This document shows positions 8,051 to 17,377 of a DNA stretch of 64,000 nt, piece by piece. The notes beneath the pieces were generated by a model, which made no database searches, was not told the origin of the DNA, and worked only from the letters and a program-made list of their open reading frames with translations. Position 1 is the first letter of the stretch. Each line of letters starts with the position of its first letter. The DNA comes from Acinetobacter ihumii (GTDB taxonomy: Bacteria; Pseudomonadota; Gammaproteobacteria; Pseudomonadales; Moraxellaceae): positions 346,301 through 410,300 of the forward strand of contig NZ_LR130760.1 in NCBI RefSeq assembly GCF_900625095.1, written 5' to 3'. A program made the translations under genes and the position numbers.

Positions 8051-8863
8051 ATGAGCTTAGTCATTGAAGAAGATGTACAAGAAGTTGAAAGCACAAGAAA
8101 CGACGACCGTTATTTAGTTCCAGGGCTTGTAAGAGGTTTAGCGATTTTGCAGGCTTTTAATCAGGAAGCGCAAGAAATGACCATTTCTGAAATTGCTGAA
8201 ATTTTGGATGTGAACCGTTCTAGTGCATTTCGTCTGATTTATACGCTGGAATCTTGTGGTTATTTACGTAAAGCTTCACAAAAAACTTATGCGCTAGATT
8301 CAAAAGTGATGGAACTTGGATTTAACAGTTTATCCAAGCTTTCTTTACTGGATTTATCGACCCCTCTCATGAAAGAACTTCGTGATCAAACTAAAATCGC
8401 AGTTCATCTTTCAATTTTGGAAGGTACTCACATTGTATTTGTAAATAACATTCAATCGAGCGGACCATTTACCAGTACCATTAATTTAGGAACACGCTGG
8501 CCAGCGCATGCAACCGTGATTGGTCAATTGTTGTTATCTAATTTACCTGAAACTGAAATTCGTCAGCGTTATCGCAAATTTAATGAATGGGATACCTTTT
8601 CTGATCTCACACCAAAAAATCTCAAGGAATTGCTGCTACGTTTAAATTATGTCAAAACTCAGTCTTCAATGATCAGTTGGGGTCATTACAATAATGACAT
8701 GGCAGCTTGTGCAGCTCCTATTTATCGTCAATCATCTAAAGATATGGTGGCTGTGTTGTCAGTGAGTTGCCCAATCACCACCTATGATGAACATACATTT
8801 AAACATATTATTTCAAATCAAGTTATTGATACTGCAAATAAAATTTCAAAATTTATTTATTAA
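8051..8863 (+). CDS. IclR family transcriptional regulator
   Basis: A 270-residue regulator. The N-terminal winged HTH lies near residues 30-80, with the recognition region around MTISEIAEILDVNRSSAFR, and the ligand-binding IclR effector domain fills the rest. The frame is open from 8006, but AGGAA lies ten bases before the ATG at 8051, so this start is preferred. It is divergent from the ring-hydroxylating operon. IclR proteins beside aromatic operons usually sense a pathway substrate or intermediate, and activation or repression is equally possible here. Ligand and target are inferred from position. Confidence 0.9.
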   Translation: MSLVIEEDVQEVESTRNDDRYLVPGLVRGLAILQAFNQEAQEMTISEIAEILDVNRSSAFRLIYTLESCGYLRKASQKTYALDSKVMELGFNSLSKLSLLDLSTPLMKELRDQTKIAVHLSILEGTHIVFVNNIQSSGPFTSTINLGTRWPAHATVIGQLLLSNLPETEIRQRYRKFNEWDTFSDLTPKNLKELLLRLNYVKTQSSMISWGHYNNDMAACAAPIYRQSSKDMVAVLSVSCPITTYDEHTFKHIISNQVIDTANKISKFIY

Positions 8864-8983
8864 CACAATAGGCAAAGGATTGCCATTTTAATATAAAAAC
8901 AAAAGATCACTAATTTAAATGCTTGATGATTTTGTCTTGCAAGCCCCTTTCTTTTTAAAAAATCTCAAAAACAAACAAAATAG

Positions 8984-9011
8984 TTGACTTGTGTTCAAAT
9001 CAGCATAATGA
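8984..9011 (+). promoter_or_regulatory. Putative promoter of the FAD monooxygenase gene
   Basis: TTGACT at 8984-8989 and TAATGA at 9006-9011 are separated by 16 bases, about 90 bases upstream of the gene start. The -35 is close to consensus and the -10 is moderate. No operator could be recognised. Confidence 0.45.
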
Positions 9012-9103
9012 TAGTTCATGTTTTACATATACAACTTTGTTTTATTAATAAAACATATATTTTAAATTATCGTATTTCAATCAAACAAATAGTAGGTTCA
9101 GGT

Positions 9104-10243
9104 ATGAGTGCTTTAAAAATTGCAATAATCGGTGGTGGGGTCGGTGGTTTAGCTGCTGCAATTGCGTTAAGAAAATATGGGCACGAGGTCACCGTGTTTG
9201 AACAGGCATCTGGTTTCTCCAGAGTAGGTGCCGATATCAACCTCACTCCCAATGTGGTTCGAGCGATTGATGGTTTAGGTGCGGGTGAAGCTATCCGAAA
9301 ATTGGGAGCCATGCCAACCTATCGGATCAGCCGCGATTGGGATACAAGCTTAGAGACCTCTCGACTTGGCATGAGTCAGGATGCCGAACAGCGTTATGGC
9401 GCGCCACAAGTCACCATTCACCGTGCCGATATTATTAATGCCCTTGCTGCCTTGTTTCCAATTGAAAATATTGAGTTTTCCAAAAAATTAAAAACTTTGA
9501 AGCAACATGAAAATGGTGTACAACTTCATTTTGAAGATGGTTCAACGCAAGAATTTGACATTGTTGTCGGTGCTGATGGTATACATTCTCGAGTTCGTAC
9601 CGCACTATTTGGTGAGGAATCTCCTCGTTTTACCGGAATTGTATCATTCCGCTCTGTCGTCCCGACTGAAAAAGTCAAACATGTCCCCGAAATAGAAGCG
9701 TTTACTAAATGGTGGGGGCCAGTTCCAGAACAGCAAATTGTAACTTTTCCACTGAATCAGGGTAAAGATACCTTTATTTTTGCGACAACAGGTCAGGAAA
9801 GCTGGACAGAAGAGTCATGGACCAGTGCTGGTGATGTCAATGAACTACGTGAATTTTACAAAGACTTCCACCCTGATGCTAAAGCACTTTTGGATGCCTG
9901 TGAAAGCACTTTAAAAAGTGCCTTGTATGAACGTGATCCACTTCCTGCGTGGTCAATCGGAACCGTGACCTTATTGGGAGATGCCTGTCATCCCATGCTT
10001 CCTTTTATGGCGCAAGGTGCAGGGATGGCAATTGAAGATGCCGTAGTTCTTGGTCGCAGTTTACAAAATGCAAAAAACCAGCAGCAAGCTCAACAAGCGC
10101 TTAAAATCTATGAAAAAACTCGTCAGCAACGCACTGCACAAATTCAGTTGGGTTCACGTGGTAATCAATGGATGAAACAACAAGGAAATGCAGATTGGGT
10201 CTATCAATATGACGCATGGAATACTCCATTAGAAATGGAATAA
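9104..10243 (+). CDS. FAD-dependent aromatic monooxygenase, 6-hydroxynicotinate 3-monooxygenase (NicC)-like
   Basis: A 379-residue class A flavoprotein hydroxylase. GGGVGG (residues 10-15) binds the FAD ADP moiety, a DGIHS motif lies near residue 160, and GDACHPM followed by AQGAG near residue 290 is the second FAD motif. The FTKWW segment and the C-terminal WVYQYD resemble NicC of nicotinate degradation more than typical salicylate hydroxylases, from memory of the family. The frame is open from 8984, but the alignment with the family starts at MSALK (9104). It lies alone between iclR and a shared terminator, so it has its own promoter. It probably hydroxylates an aromatic acid, with decarboxylation possible; the substrate is not certain. 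Confidence 0.85.
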   Translation: MSALKIAIIGGGVGGLAAAIALRKYGHEVTVFEQASGFSRVGADINLTPNVVRAIDGLGAGEAIRKLGAMPTYRISRDWDTSLETSRLGMSQDAEQRYGAPQVTIHRADIINALAALFPIENIEFSKKLKTLKQHENGVQLHFEDGSTQEFDIVVGADGIHSRVRTALFGEESPRFTGIVSFRSVVPTEKVKHVPEIEAFTKWWGPVPEQQIVTFPLNQGKDTFIFATTGQESWTEESWTSAGDVNELREFYKDFHPDAKALLDACESTLKSALYERDPLPAWSIGTVTLLGDACHPMLPFMAQGAGMAIEDAVVLGRSLQNAKNQQQAQQALKIYEKTRQQRTAQIQLGSRGNQWMKQQGNADWVYQYDAWNTPLEME

Positions 10244-10252
10244 TCCACAATG

Positions 10253-10284
10253 AAAAGATAAGATCTAAATGATCTTATCTTTTT
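10253..10284. terminator. Bidirectional rho-independent terminator
   Basis: AAAAGATAAGATC, a five-base loop TAAAT, then GATCTTATCTTTTT. It serves the monooxygenase (plus) and the convergent porin gene (minus). Confidence 0.85.
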
Positions 10285-10314
10285 AGAGTTAGGCTCAACA
10301 GTTTCTTAAATCAA

Positions 10315-11595
10315 TTAAAACTTAAAGCTATAATCGACATTTATGCGTGTTTCATTGGCTGAATGAAAAGTCATATTGGTAGGCATATCATTACGATAGT
10401 GAGAAAAACGTGCCCTCAGTCCAAGCCCTTTAAACCTCCCATCTGGAATACGATAACCCAAATCAAACTCTAACGAGTCCTCTTTAAAACGCTGATCTGC
10501 ATAGTTTAGCAAGTCAATATCTTCGCCTTGAGCATAACGTGTCATAAAACGTAGACCATTCAATGACATATCACCCATTCGAACATCTTTAAAGTCATAT
10601 TCATAACGGACGGAATACACTTTCTCGTCTTTATTGGAATAATCTGAACTCATAAAATCCAGCACCACGGGGCTTTCTGTTCCAGACAAAAATGGTAAGC
10701 CTGTTGAGCCAAATGCCTGCATATAACCCAAAGAAAGCGTATGGTTTTGATAGTTCAATCCAAATAAACCACTTAAATGACGGTTATCGACGTTGCCAAC
10801 TTTACGCGACCCCGTATCTTCACTATTAAAAAAACGCACATCACTTAAAAAATTGAGCAGATCATTGAGTGGTTGTTTTCCATTGAATCCTAAAAATTGT
10901 TGCTGATAAATGTCTTGAAGTTCTGACTGATAAGCACGTACCCGATAGTTTTTAAAATGGTAGGCTCCCCCAATACTATAGAAATAATCTGCGGTTGCGA
11001 CCTTTTCAAAACGACGATTAATATTGTCAATACCGACATCGGTATAACGGTTTGAATCACGTTGCCTTACTTCATCAACATAAAATCCTTCCAACTGTAA
11101 ATTTGGAATTTCCGTCGAAAGAAGTCGCACCCCACGATAAGTCTGAGGAAAAAGCCGTGCGGGCGATGAAAAAATGGTCGGCAATAAAGGAACCAAATCT
11201 CCCACAAACAGTTCATTCTGGCGATACTTTGCCTTTCCAGTGATACCTATTTTCCCATAATAGTCATCACGTGTATTATCCGAATTGACCTGCAACAAAC
11301 CACTTCGTGCGTAATCATCCGCATGATCACCCAACAAATTAAAGCCTGCCATGGCCAAGACATCAACACCAAAACCTAGCGCGCCTTCGGTATAACCTGA
11401 CTGTCCTTTAAAAATAAGACCTTGCGCCCAGTCCCGAGCAGCTGTGTATGGATATGGATCTTTTTTATATTCACGATCAAAATAATAATTTCTTAAGGTT
11501 AACTCGGCTTGACTATCCGCAATAAACTCAGCATGTGCTAGTGGGGCAAATAATGGACACAAGCAGATCCCCACCCATATGGATGTCTTTTTCAT
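10315..11595 (-). CDS. OprD-family outer membrane porin (VanP-like)
   Basis: A 426-residue precursor with a clear signal peptide (MKKTS, hydrophobic core, cleavage after LAHA near residue 22). It ends in an amphipathic beta strand with terminal Phe (YSFKF), the outer membrane insertion signal. Its length and composition fit an 18-strand OprD/OpdK-type specific porin. It is downstream of the AAHS-type importer and divergent from vanAB, as in Acinetobacter van clusters, so vanillate or related aromatic acids are the likely cargo. That substrate is inferred from context. Confidence 0.85.
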   Translation of the reverse strand: MKKTSIWVGICLCPLFAPLAHAEFIADSQAELTLRNYYFDREYKKDPYPYTAARDWAQGLIFKGQSGYTEGALGFGVDVLAMAGFNLLGDHADDYARSGLLQVNSDNTRDDYYGKIGITGKAKYRQNELFVGDLVPLLPTIFSSPARLFPQTYRGVRLLSTEIPNLQLEGFYVDEVRQRDSNRYTDVGIDNINRRFEKVATADYFYSIGGAYHFKNYRVRAYQSELQDIYQQQFLGFNGKQPLNDLLNFLSDVRFFNSEDTGSRKVGNVDNRHLSGLFGLNYQNHTLSLGYMQAFGSTGLPFLSGTESPVVLDFMSSDYSNKDEKVYSVRYEYDFKDVRMGDMSLNGLRFMTRYAQGEDIDLLNYADQRFKEDSLEFDLGYRIPDGRFKGLGLRARFSHYRNDMPTNMTFHSANETRINVDYSFKF

Positions 11596-11626
11596 TTTTT
11601 GTCTCTACAATTAAGTTTATATAAGA

Positions 11627-12973
11627 TTAAGGTGTTGTTTTTAATAAATAAGCTTGATCTGACTGTTGACGATAAAAGGCTTTAGCCAAGCTTAGAATCA
11701 GAAAAATTGCGAGAATAAAAACAATGCCGTAATACGCATACAACGTTGCAGGTGATATTCCCTGATCCAGAAAAATACCCGCAACCGTTGGAGATAAAAT
11801 CGCACCGATACGACCGAAACCAATCGCATAGCCCACTCCACGACTACGAATTTCTGCATCGTAAATTGTGGGTGAAATTGAATATAAACCTGCGACACAA
11901 CCATTAATCAGTGTGCCAAGTAACAGTCCTACAATAAGTGCAATACTGACTTGCGAAGAAACCGCCACAAATAACCAGACACACACGGCAGTTAATCCCA
12001 AAAATATACTCAGGGCATAAAAGATTTTAATACGTGATGCCAAAAGACCAATAATTGCAGCACCAAAAATACCGCCGATACTAATTAAAATACCTGTGCT
12101 CACACCTTGCTCTGGTGACATTCCCATTGAAATTAAAATCTTAGGTGTCCAGCTCATAACAAAATAGAAACCAAACATCACCATAAAAAAAGCAAACCAT
12201 AAGCACAAAGTTTGAAATCCAAGTTGACCTTTAAAGAGCTTGGCAATTTCTGATCCTTTATGTTGATGATTTTTTTCATAGTGTGGTAACGCCGACAGCA
12301 GATTGAATTGCATCCGTTGCATGACCGCGTTGACTTTTTCTAATGCTTGTTTTGGTTTTTTGGCAAACAAATAATCAAGTGATTCAGGCAATACCCATAG
12401 ACTAATCAATAACATCAAGATAGTGGTCATACCACCTGCCAAAAATATCGAACGCCACCCCAAGTGTTCAATCAAAACCAGTGATAAAACGCCTCCCAAC
12501 GTTGCACCAATACCGTAGCCTGTTGACATTAAACTTACCGCAAGACTTCTCCAGCGCGCATTGGCATATTCACTGGCAAGGACATTACTACTTGCCAAAA
12601 TACCACCCACCCCTACACCTGTAATAAAACGTAGTACTGCCAGCATCTCATGACTATGTACAAAGGCACATGCCATCATGCTCAATCCTGCAATGCTTAG
12701 ACAAACTAAAATGAGCAATCGTCGACCAATTTTATCGGCAAGTGGTGCTAAAAAAATGGAACCGGCGGCCATACCAAACAAACCTGAACTCAACAGCAAT
12801 CCAATTTGTGCCCCTGAAAGAGACCATTCGGCTGAAACAGAAGGTGCGGTAAATGCCATAACCATGACATCAAAGCCATCAATAATATTAAGACAAAGAC
12901 AAATCGTAATGACAAACCATTGATAACGGCTCATTTGATTTTGATTGATTTCACGAAGGACATCTCTTTCCAT
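11627..12973 (-). CDS. vanK: MFS aromatic acid:H+ symporter (AAHS family, VanK/PcaK-like)
   Basis: A 448-residue inner membrane transporter with about 12 hydrophobic helices. The DGFDVMVMAF segment in helix 1 and LADKIGRRLL in the loop after helix 2 are the known AAHS family signatures. The frame opens at 13159, but the segment before 12979 is not membrane-like. GGGAG precedes the ATG at 12973 by eight bases, so that start is chosen (12979 is the alternative). It forms a two-gene unit with the porin, divergent from vanAB. It most likely imports vanillate or protocatechuate; the exact substrate is not proven. Confidence 0.85.
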   Translation of the reverse strand: MERDVLREINQNQMSRYQWFVITICLCLNIIDGFDVMVMAFTAPSVSAEWSLSGAQIGLLLSSGLFGMAAGSIFLAPLADKIGRRLLILVCLSIAGLSMMACAFVHSHEMLAVLRFITGVGVGGILASSNVLASEYANARWRSLAVSLMSTGYGIGATLGGVLSLVLIEHLGWRSIFLAGGMTTILMLLISLWVLPESLDYLFAKKPKQALEKVNAVMQRMQFNLLSALPHYEKNHQHKGSEIAKLFKGQLGFQTLCLWFAFFMVMFGFYFVMSWTPKILISMGMSPEQGVSTGILISIGGIFGAAIIGLLASRIKIFYALSIFLGLTAVCVWLFVAVSSQVSIALIVGLLLGTLINGCVAGLYSISPTIYDAEIRSRGVGYAIGFGRIGAILSPTVAGIFLDQGISPATLYAYYGIVFILAIFLILSLAKAFYRQQSDQAYLLKTTP

Positions 12974-13140
12974 TTGCATATCTCCCAATCTGGAAAAGAG
13001 ATACACACGACACTCCATCATGAGATGTTGGGTGATTATGCATATCCGTATCCATAATTGCCTGAAGGAATAATTTAATTGCAAAAAATAGCTGGATCTA
13101 TTTTTTGGAGCTTCCTGCTCAATAGCAATACCAATACAAT

Positions 13141-13152
13141 ACTGGATCCATA
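13141..13152. promoter_or_regulatory. Second VanR-like operator half of the divergent region
   Basis: The palindrome TGGATCCA (13143-13150) sits upstream of the transporter/porin unit and shares its core with the vanA operator at 13420-13431. The outer bases differ (AC...TA instead of AT...AT), so it is a weaker match. It may let VanR control both divergent transcripts. Confidence 0.5.
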
Positions 13153-13393
13153 AAATCAATTTTTTAGAAAAATTTTTGTGCGATTATCGTATTAGAAATA
13201 CTTTATCTATAAAAAATCTTACTTAAATAATTGTTAATTATGATAAATAAAAAAAGTAAAAATGACCTCAAGACAAGCAACAAAAATCATAGCTAAGCAC
13301 TTCTGATTTAATCATAAAGTTTTATAAAAAATAATTTATTTTAAATTACAAGCATATAATTATGATTAGACAAAAATCCTCCTAAATCATGAC

Positions 13394-13422
13394 TTGACGT
13401 GAATTTTCAAAACACATAAATT
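13394..13422 (+). promoter_or_regulatory. vanA promoter
   Basis: TTGACG at 13394-13399 and TAAATT at 13417-13422 are separated by 17 bases, about 32 bases before the vanA start codon. The VanR operator overlaps the end of the -10, which is the geometry of repression. Confidence 0.7.
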
Positions 13423-13431
13423 GGATCCAAT
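13420..13431. promoter_or_regulatory. VanR operator
   Basis: A perfect 12-bp palindrome ATTGGATCCAAT. This is the operator sequence known for the GntR-type repressor VanR of Caulobacter, which releases it on binding vanillate. It overlaps the -10 and transcription start of vanA, and a vanR homologue is encoded at 15549-16229. Identity of the site is exact; regulation here is inferred from it. Confidence 0.85.
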
Positions 13432-13453
13432 AAGTGATAAGGAGTCGTCACAC

Positions 13454-14530
13454 ATGTTTATAAAAAATGCCTGGTATGTTGCCTGCCGTCCTGAGGAAAT
13501 TCAGGATAAGCCTCTTGGTCGTACCATTTGTGGAGAAAAAATTGTTTTCTATCGTGGTAAAGAAAATAAAGTCGCAGCAGTTGAAGATTTTTGTCCACAT
13601 CGCGGTGCGCCATTGTCTTTAGGTTATGTTGAAGATGGCAATCTGGTCTGCGGTTATCATGGTCTAGTCATGGGCTGCGAAGGCAAAACCATCTCTATGC
13701 CAGCACAACGTGTCGCAGGTTTCCCTTGTAATAAATCTTACGCTGTCGTAGAAAAAATGGGGTTTATCTGGGTCTGGCCAGGTGAAAAAGCCTTAGCCAA
13801 CGAAGCCGATTTGCCTGTTTTAGAATGGGCAGATAACCCCGAATGGCGTTATGGAGGCGGTCTGTTTCATATCCAATGTGATTATCGCCTCATGATCGAT
13901 AACCTTATGGATTTAACTCATGAAACCTATGTGCATTCGAGCAGCATTGGTCAAAAGGAAATTGACGAATCATTACCAACAACTAAAGTAGAAGGTGATC
14001 ATGTCATTACTGAACGTTATATGGACCATGTATCTGCCCCACCATTTTGGCAAATGGCATTACGTGGCAATCACTTAGCCGATGATGTGGCCGTGGATCG
14101 ATGGCAGCGGTGTCATTTTTTCGCACCCAGTAACGTCCATATCGAAGTAGGTGTCGCACATGCAGGTCATGGCGGTTATCACGCGCCCAAAGATAAAAAA
14201 GTATCTTCGATCGTTGTCGATTTTATTACCCCAGAAACAGAAACATCCCATTGGTATTTTTGGGGCATGGCACGTAATTTCCAGCCAGACAATACTGCAC
14301 TGACCGATCAAATTCGTGAAGGTCAAGGCAAAATCTTTACCGAAGATTTAGAAATGCTGGAGCAACAACAGCAAAATATTTTACGTAATCCACAACGTCA
14401 GTTACTGATGCTGAATATTGATGCAGGTGGCGTACAGTCCCGTAAAGTGATTGAACGCTTACTTGCTCAGGAAAATACTCCCTCTCCTGAAAAACAAAAC
14501 CGTAAATTTCCCAATATTCGTGTAATTTAA
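13454..14530 (+). CDS. vanA: Vanillate O-demethylase oxygenase subunit
   Basis: A 358-residue Rieske oxygenase with Cys47-Pro-His49 and Cys66-x2-His69 for the [2Fe-2S] cluster and D153-x2-H156-x4-H161 for the mononuclear iron. Together with VanB it removes the methyl group of vanillate, giving protocatechuate and formaldehyde in the cytoplasm. The frame is open from 13421, but AAGGAG nine bases before the ATG at 13454 fixes the start; the product begins MFIKNAWYVA like other VanA proteins. vanB follows after 12 bases. The promoter and VanR operator are directly upstream. Confidence 0.93.
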   Translation: MFIKNAWYVACRPEEIQDKPLGRTICGEKIVFYRGKENKVAAVEDFCPHRGAPLSLGYVEDGNLVCGYHGLVMGCEGKTISMPAQRVAGFPCNKSYAVVEKMGFIWVWPGEKALANEADLPVLEWADNPEWRYGGGLFHIQCDYRLMIDNLMDLTHETYVHSSSIGQKEIDESLPTTKVEGDHVITERYMDHVSAPPFWQMALRGNHLADDVAVDRWQRCHFFAPSNVHIEVGVAHAGHGGYHAPKDKKVSSIVVDFITPETETSHWYFWGMARNFQPDNTALTDQIREGQGKIFTEDLEMLEQQQQNILRNPQRQLLMLNIDAGGVQSRKVIERLLAQENTPSPEKQNRKFPNIRVI

Positions 14531-14542
14531 GGAATTCCTCAC

Positions 14543-15490
14543 ATGGACGTGATCATCAATAAAATTCATCAACTGACTGCAAATATTCGTGCTTTTGAAT
14601 TGATATCCGCAACTCCAGTTGCGTTACCCTCGTTTGAGGCAGGTGCGCATATTGATGTTCATCTTAAAAATGGCTTGATACGACAATACTCGCTCTCCAA
14701 TTGTTGCAGTGAAACGCATCGTTATGTGATTGGAGTTTTGCATGATGACAACTCAAGAGGTGGTTCACGCTGTATCCATACTGAATATCAAGAAGGCGAT
14801 CGATTGACCATTGGAGAACCACGTAATTTATTTGAGCTTCATCCAAATACCAAACAGGCTGTTTTATTTGCTGGGGGAATTGGCATCACGCCAATTTTAG
14901 CGATGGCCTATCGTTTAAAACATCAGCAGATTCCTTTTGAATTGCATTATTTTGTACGCAGTCATGAAATGATCGCATTCTATGGCAATTTGACTGAACA
15001 TTTTGCCGAGCAAATTCATTTTCATATTCAAGATCAACCCGAAACACAATGTGATATGAAACAAGTGCTAAAAAATATTTCAACACAACGACATTTATAT
15101 GTCTGCGGTCCAACGGGTTTTATGCAATTTGTTATGGATTCTGCCCAGCAAGCAGGTTGGTCGCCTGAGCAGTTACATCAGGAACATTTTGTCGCGCAAC
15201 AAATTAATGAAAGTGAAAATAAAGCATTTACCATCGAAGTGCTTGGCTCAGATCTTAAAATCGAAGTTCATCCACATCAAACCGCAACTCAGGCTTTACT
15301 GGAAAATGGTTTTGATGTGCCAGTTTCCTGTGAGCAAGGAATTTGCGGAACCTGTATGATACGTGTGGTTGCAGGGATACCTGATCATCGTGATGTATTT
15401 ATGACCGATGATGAACATGCCTTAAACAATCAATTTACCCCATGTTGCTCACGCGCAAAAACCAAGAATTTAGTCATCGACCTGACTTAA
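14543..15490 (+). CDS. vanB: Vanillate O-demethylase reductase subunit
   Basis: A 315-residue reductase of the phthalate dioxygenase reductase type. The order is a flavin domain (RQYSLSN, residues 47-53), an NAD domain (GGIGITP, 111-117) and a C-terminal plant-type [2Fe-2S] ferredoxin with Cys263, Cys268, Cys271 and Cys301 or 302. It passes electrons from NADH to VanA. It is co-transcribed with vanA and followed by a strong terminator. Confidence 0.93.
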   Translation: MDVIINKIHQLTANIRAFELISATPVALPSFEAGAHIDVHLKNGLIRQYSLSNCCSETHRYVIGVLHDDNSRGGSRCIHTEYQEGDRLTIGEPRNLFELHPNTKQAVLFAGGIGITPILAMAYRLKHQQIPFELHYFVRSHEMIAFYGNLTEHFAEQIHFHIQDQPETQCDMKQVLKNISTQRHLYVCGPTGFMQFVMDSAQQAGWSPEQLHQEHFVAQQINESENKAFTIEVLGSDLKIEVHPHQTATQALLENGFDVPVSCEQGICGTCMIRVVAGIPDHRDVFMTDDEHALNNQFTPCCSRAKTKNLVIDLT

Positions 15491-15498
15491 CTTTTAAA

Positions 15499-15545
15499 TT
15501 TTTACTCCTATACATTTGATCAGAAGCATGTGTAGGAGTTTTTCT
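15499..15545. terminator. Bidirectional terminator between vanB and vanR
   Basis: ACTCCTATACAT and ATGTGTAGGAGT form the stem (one internal mismatch), followed by a T run on the plus strand and preceded by an A run that gives a T run on the minus strand. vanB and vanR converge here. Confidence 0.85.
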
Positions 15546-15548
15546 AGT

Positions 15549-16229
15549 TTATAGCGACAAAATATGTTTGACTGTTTCGCCAAGCATGACCACAGAACTA
15601 TGCTCTCGCATCAAATTTTCTGCACGTCCTGCCTGCCGTTGGACTAAGGCATCATAAATAGAACAATGCTGCAAATGAGCGTAATGTAAACGGCGATATT
15701 CTGATAAAGCACGAGATTGATCATAGGTCAGTGCTTGTGCAGAGGCCATTGGCAATTGATTATTTTTCGCTAATGCCTGCATTAAAGCAACATTACCTGC
15801 GCCTTGAATAATGATATCGTGAAAAATCACATTGTAATGATGATATTGTTCTAGCTCGTCATCGCCAAATTCAGTTTTACCTTCAAATAACTTTTCAGTT
15901 TGCTCAATACAGTGCTTTAAAGTCTTTTTCTGTTCTTCATTGATGCCCTTTTCCGCCAAAGTTTTCGCAGCCAAACCTTCAAGTACACCACGAACTTCGA
16001 GTGCATCTTGTATCAAGTCATCCGAAATTTCACGGATAATATAGCCCCGTGTCGGATTCTTAATGAGTAATCCTTCCTGTTCGAGTAGGCGAAAAGCCAT
16101 CCTTATCGGTTGACGAGATACTCCCAGCATTTCAGCGGTAGGAATTTCTGCTATACGACTGCCTCCCTCAAGCTCACCTGCAATAATCATTTTTCTAAGC
16201 TTAATTAGAACTTGTTGTCCCGAAGACAT
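15549..16229 (-). CDS. vanR: GntR/FCD family regulator VanR
   Basis: A 226-residue regulator with an N-terminal winged HTH (residues about 5-70, including SRQPIRMAFRLLEQEG) and a C-terminal all-helical FCD ligand domain. The open frame begins at 16256; the Met at 16229 (MSSGQQ) has a purine-rich GAAGTGGG upstream and fits the family, so it is preferred. The exact VanR operator ATTGGATCCAAT in front of vanA makes this the likely vanillate-responsive repressor of vanAB. The neighbouring porin and importer may also be targets. Confidence 0.85.
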   Translation of the reverse strand: MSSGQQVLIKLRKMIIAGELEGGSRIAEIPTAEMLGVSRQPIRMAFRLLEQEGLLIKNPTRGYIIREISDDLIQDALEVRGVLEGLAAKTLAEKGINEEQKKTLKHCIEQTEKLFEGKTEFGDDELEQYHHYNVIFHDIIIQGAGNVALMQALAKNNQLPMASAQALTYDQSRALSEYRRLHYAHLQHCSIYDALVQRQAGRAENLMREHSSVVMLGETVKHILSL

Positions 16230-16323
16230 AGCACCCACTTCTATTAAAAACCTCAATTGATGCTAGCAAGTTCAACTTACTTATGACAATGTTTTTCTTT
16301 TTGTTTTTCTCGCAAATAAATCA

Positions 16324-16348
16324 TAAAAAAAGCAGCCCTAGAGCCGCT
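16324..16348 (-). terminator. Terminator of the IPNS-like oxygenase gene
   Basis: On the minus strand AGCGGCTC, a two-base loop and GGGCTGCT pair with two G-U wobbles, followed by seven T. Confidence 0.7.
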
Positions 16349-16375
16349 CATTCAGATCGAAAATTAAAGCTAAAC

Positions 16376-17377
16376 TTAATACTTACCAGAGAAATTTGCA
16401 CTGATGCGCTGTGCCAAATAATCTTTTGCAGTAATGTCTGGATATTTACCTTTTGGACTTTGAATCAATACATCCTCATTGGCTTGACAGAAAAATGCCA
16501 AACTATAACGTGCACCTTGGTATTCATGATCTGCTGGATTTTTTACACGATGGAAATTGGATGGTAAAACATCATCGCTCCAACGCATCAACATATCACC
16601 AATGTTACACGTGATTAAATCTTCGCGCGGCTCAATTGAAGTCCAGGCACGATTCTCCATTTCTTTGCCTGGACAAACCTGCAAACCGCCCTGTCCTTTT
16701 TGCTGGAACAATAAGGTTAAACAATCAAAATCGGTATGTGCACCTGCACGCCATAAACCTAGCTCATCTTTAAGTGCTGGATCGACTGCAAAATAATGCA
16801 ACATCCGCAAGGTACTTTGATAAGTTTCTTTTGACGGGTCATGTGCCAAGGTAAAGAAATCTTCAGAAAAGCCCATTTTATAAGCAAAACAAGACAGAAT
16901 TTTCATACCTACAGACCAGCATTGGCTTTCAAAATTCAATACTTGCGCTTTAAAATCAGGCAACTCTTGTTGGGTTGGCCAGAGATTAGTCATACGTGGA
17001 CGCGTAATCTGATACGATTCTTTTTGATCCGGTGTTTTAGTCGATGGGCGAATTTGTGCTTTGCTTTCCCAACCCGCATTACGATTTAATGGATACTGAG
17101 CTTTGACATCACGAGGTAAGGCAAAAAATTGTTCAGCTAAACCAAATGCATGCTGGATTTCTGCTTGGGGAATACCATGATTAGAAACTTGAAAGAAACC
17201 GATTTCAACTGCGGCATCCCAAAGTTGATCTGCAATTTCATGTTTGCGCTGTTCAAAATCACTCAGATCAATAATCCGTACTTCGCGTTGGGTTTCGGTT
17301 CCCATCACGCCCATTACAGATTCTTTTTTTAATTCTTCTAAGGAAAATTCGGTATTACTGGTATTTAAACTGTTCAT
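16376..17377 (-). CDS. Isopenicillin N synthase-like 2-oxoglutarate/Fe(II) oxygenase
   Basis: A 333-residue non-heme iron oxygenase with a DIOX_N-type N-terminal domain (SNHGIP near residue 65) and a jelly-roll core. The iron ligands His214, Asp216 (HTD) and His276 (FHRV) and the 2-oxoglutarate-binding Arg290-x-Ser292 are present. Members are oxidases, ethylene-forming enzymes or demethylases, so the reaction cannot be read directly. It lies beside vanR in the same orientation but has its own promoter and terminator. A role in aromatic or methoxy-compound catabolism is a guess from position. The ATG at 17377 has a weak RBS; Met22 is an alternative start. Confidence 0.85.
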   Translation of the reverse strand: MNSLNTSNTEFSLEELKKESVMGVMGTETQREVRIIDLSDFEQRKHEIADQLWDAAVEIGFFQVSNHGIPQAEIQHAFGLAEQFFALPRDVKAQYPLNRNAGWESKAQIRPSTKTPDQKESYQITRPRMTNLWPTQQELPDFKAQVLNFESQCWSVGMKILSCFAYKMGFSEDFFTLAHDPSKETYQSTLRMLHYFAVDPALKDELGLWRAGAHTDFDCLTLLFQQKGQGGLQVCPGKEMENRAWTSIEPREDLITCNIGDMLMRWSDDVLPSNFHRVKNPADHEYQGARYSLAFFCQANEDVLIQSPKGKYPDITAKDYLAQRISANFSGKY

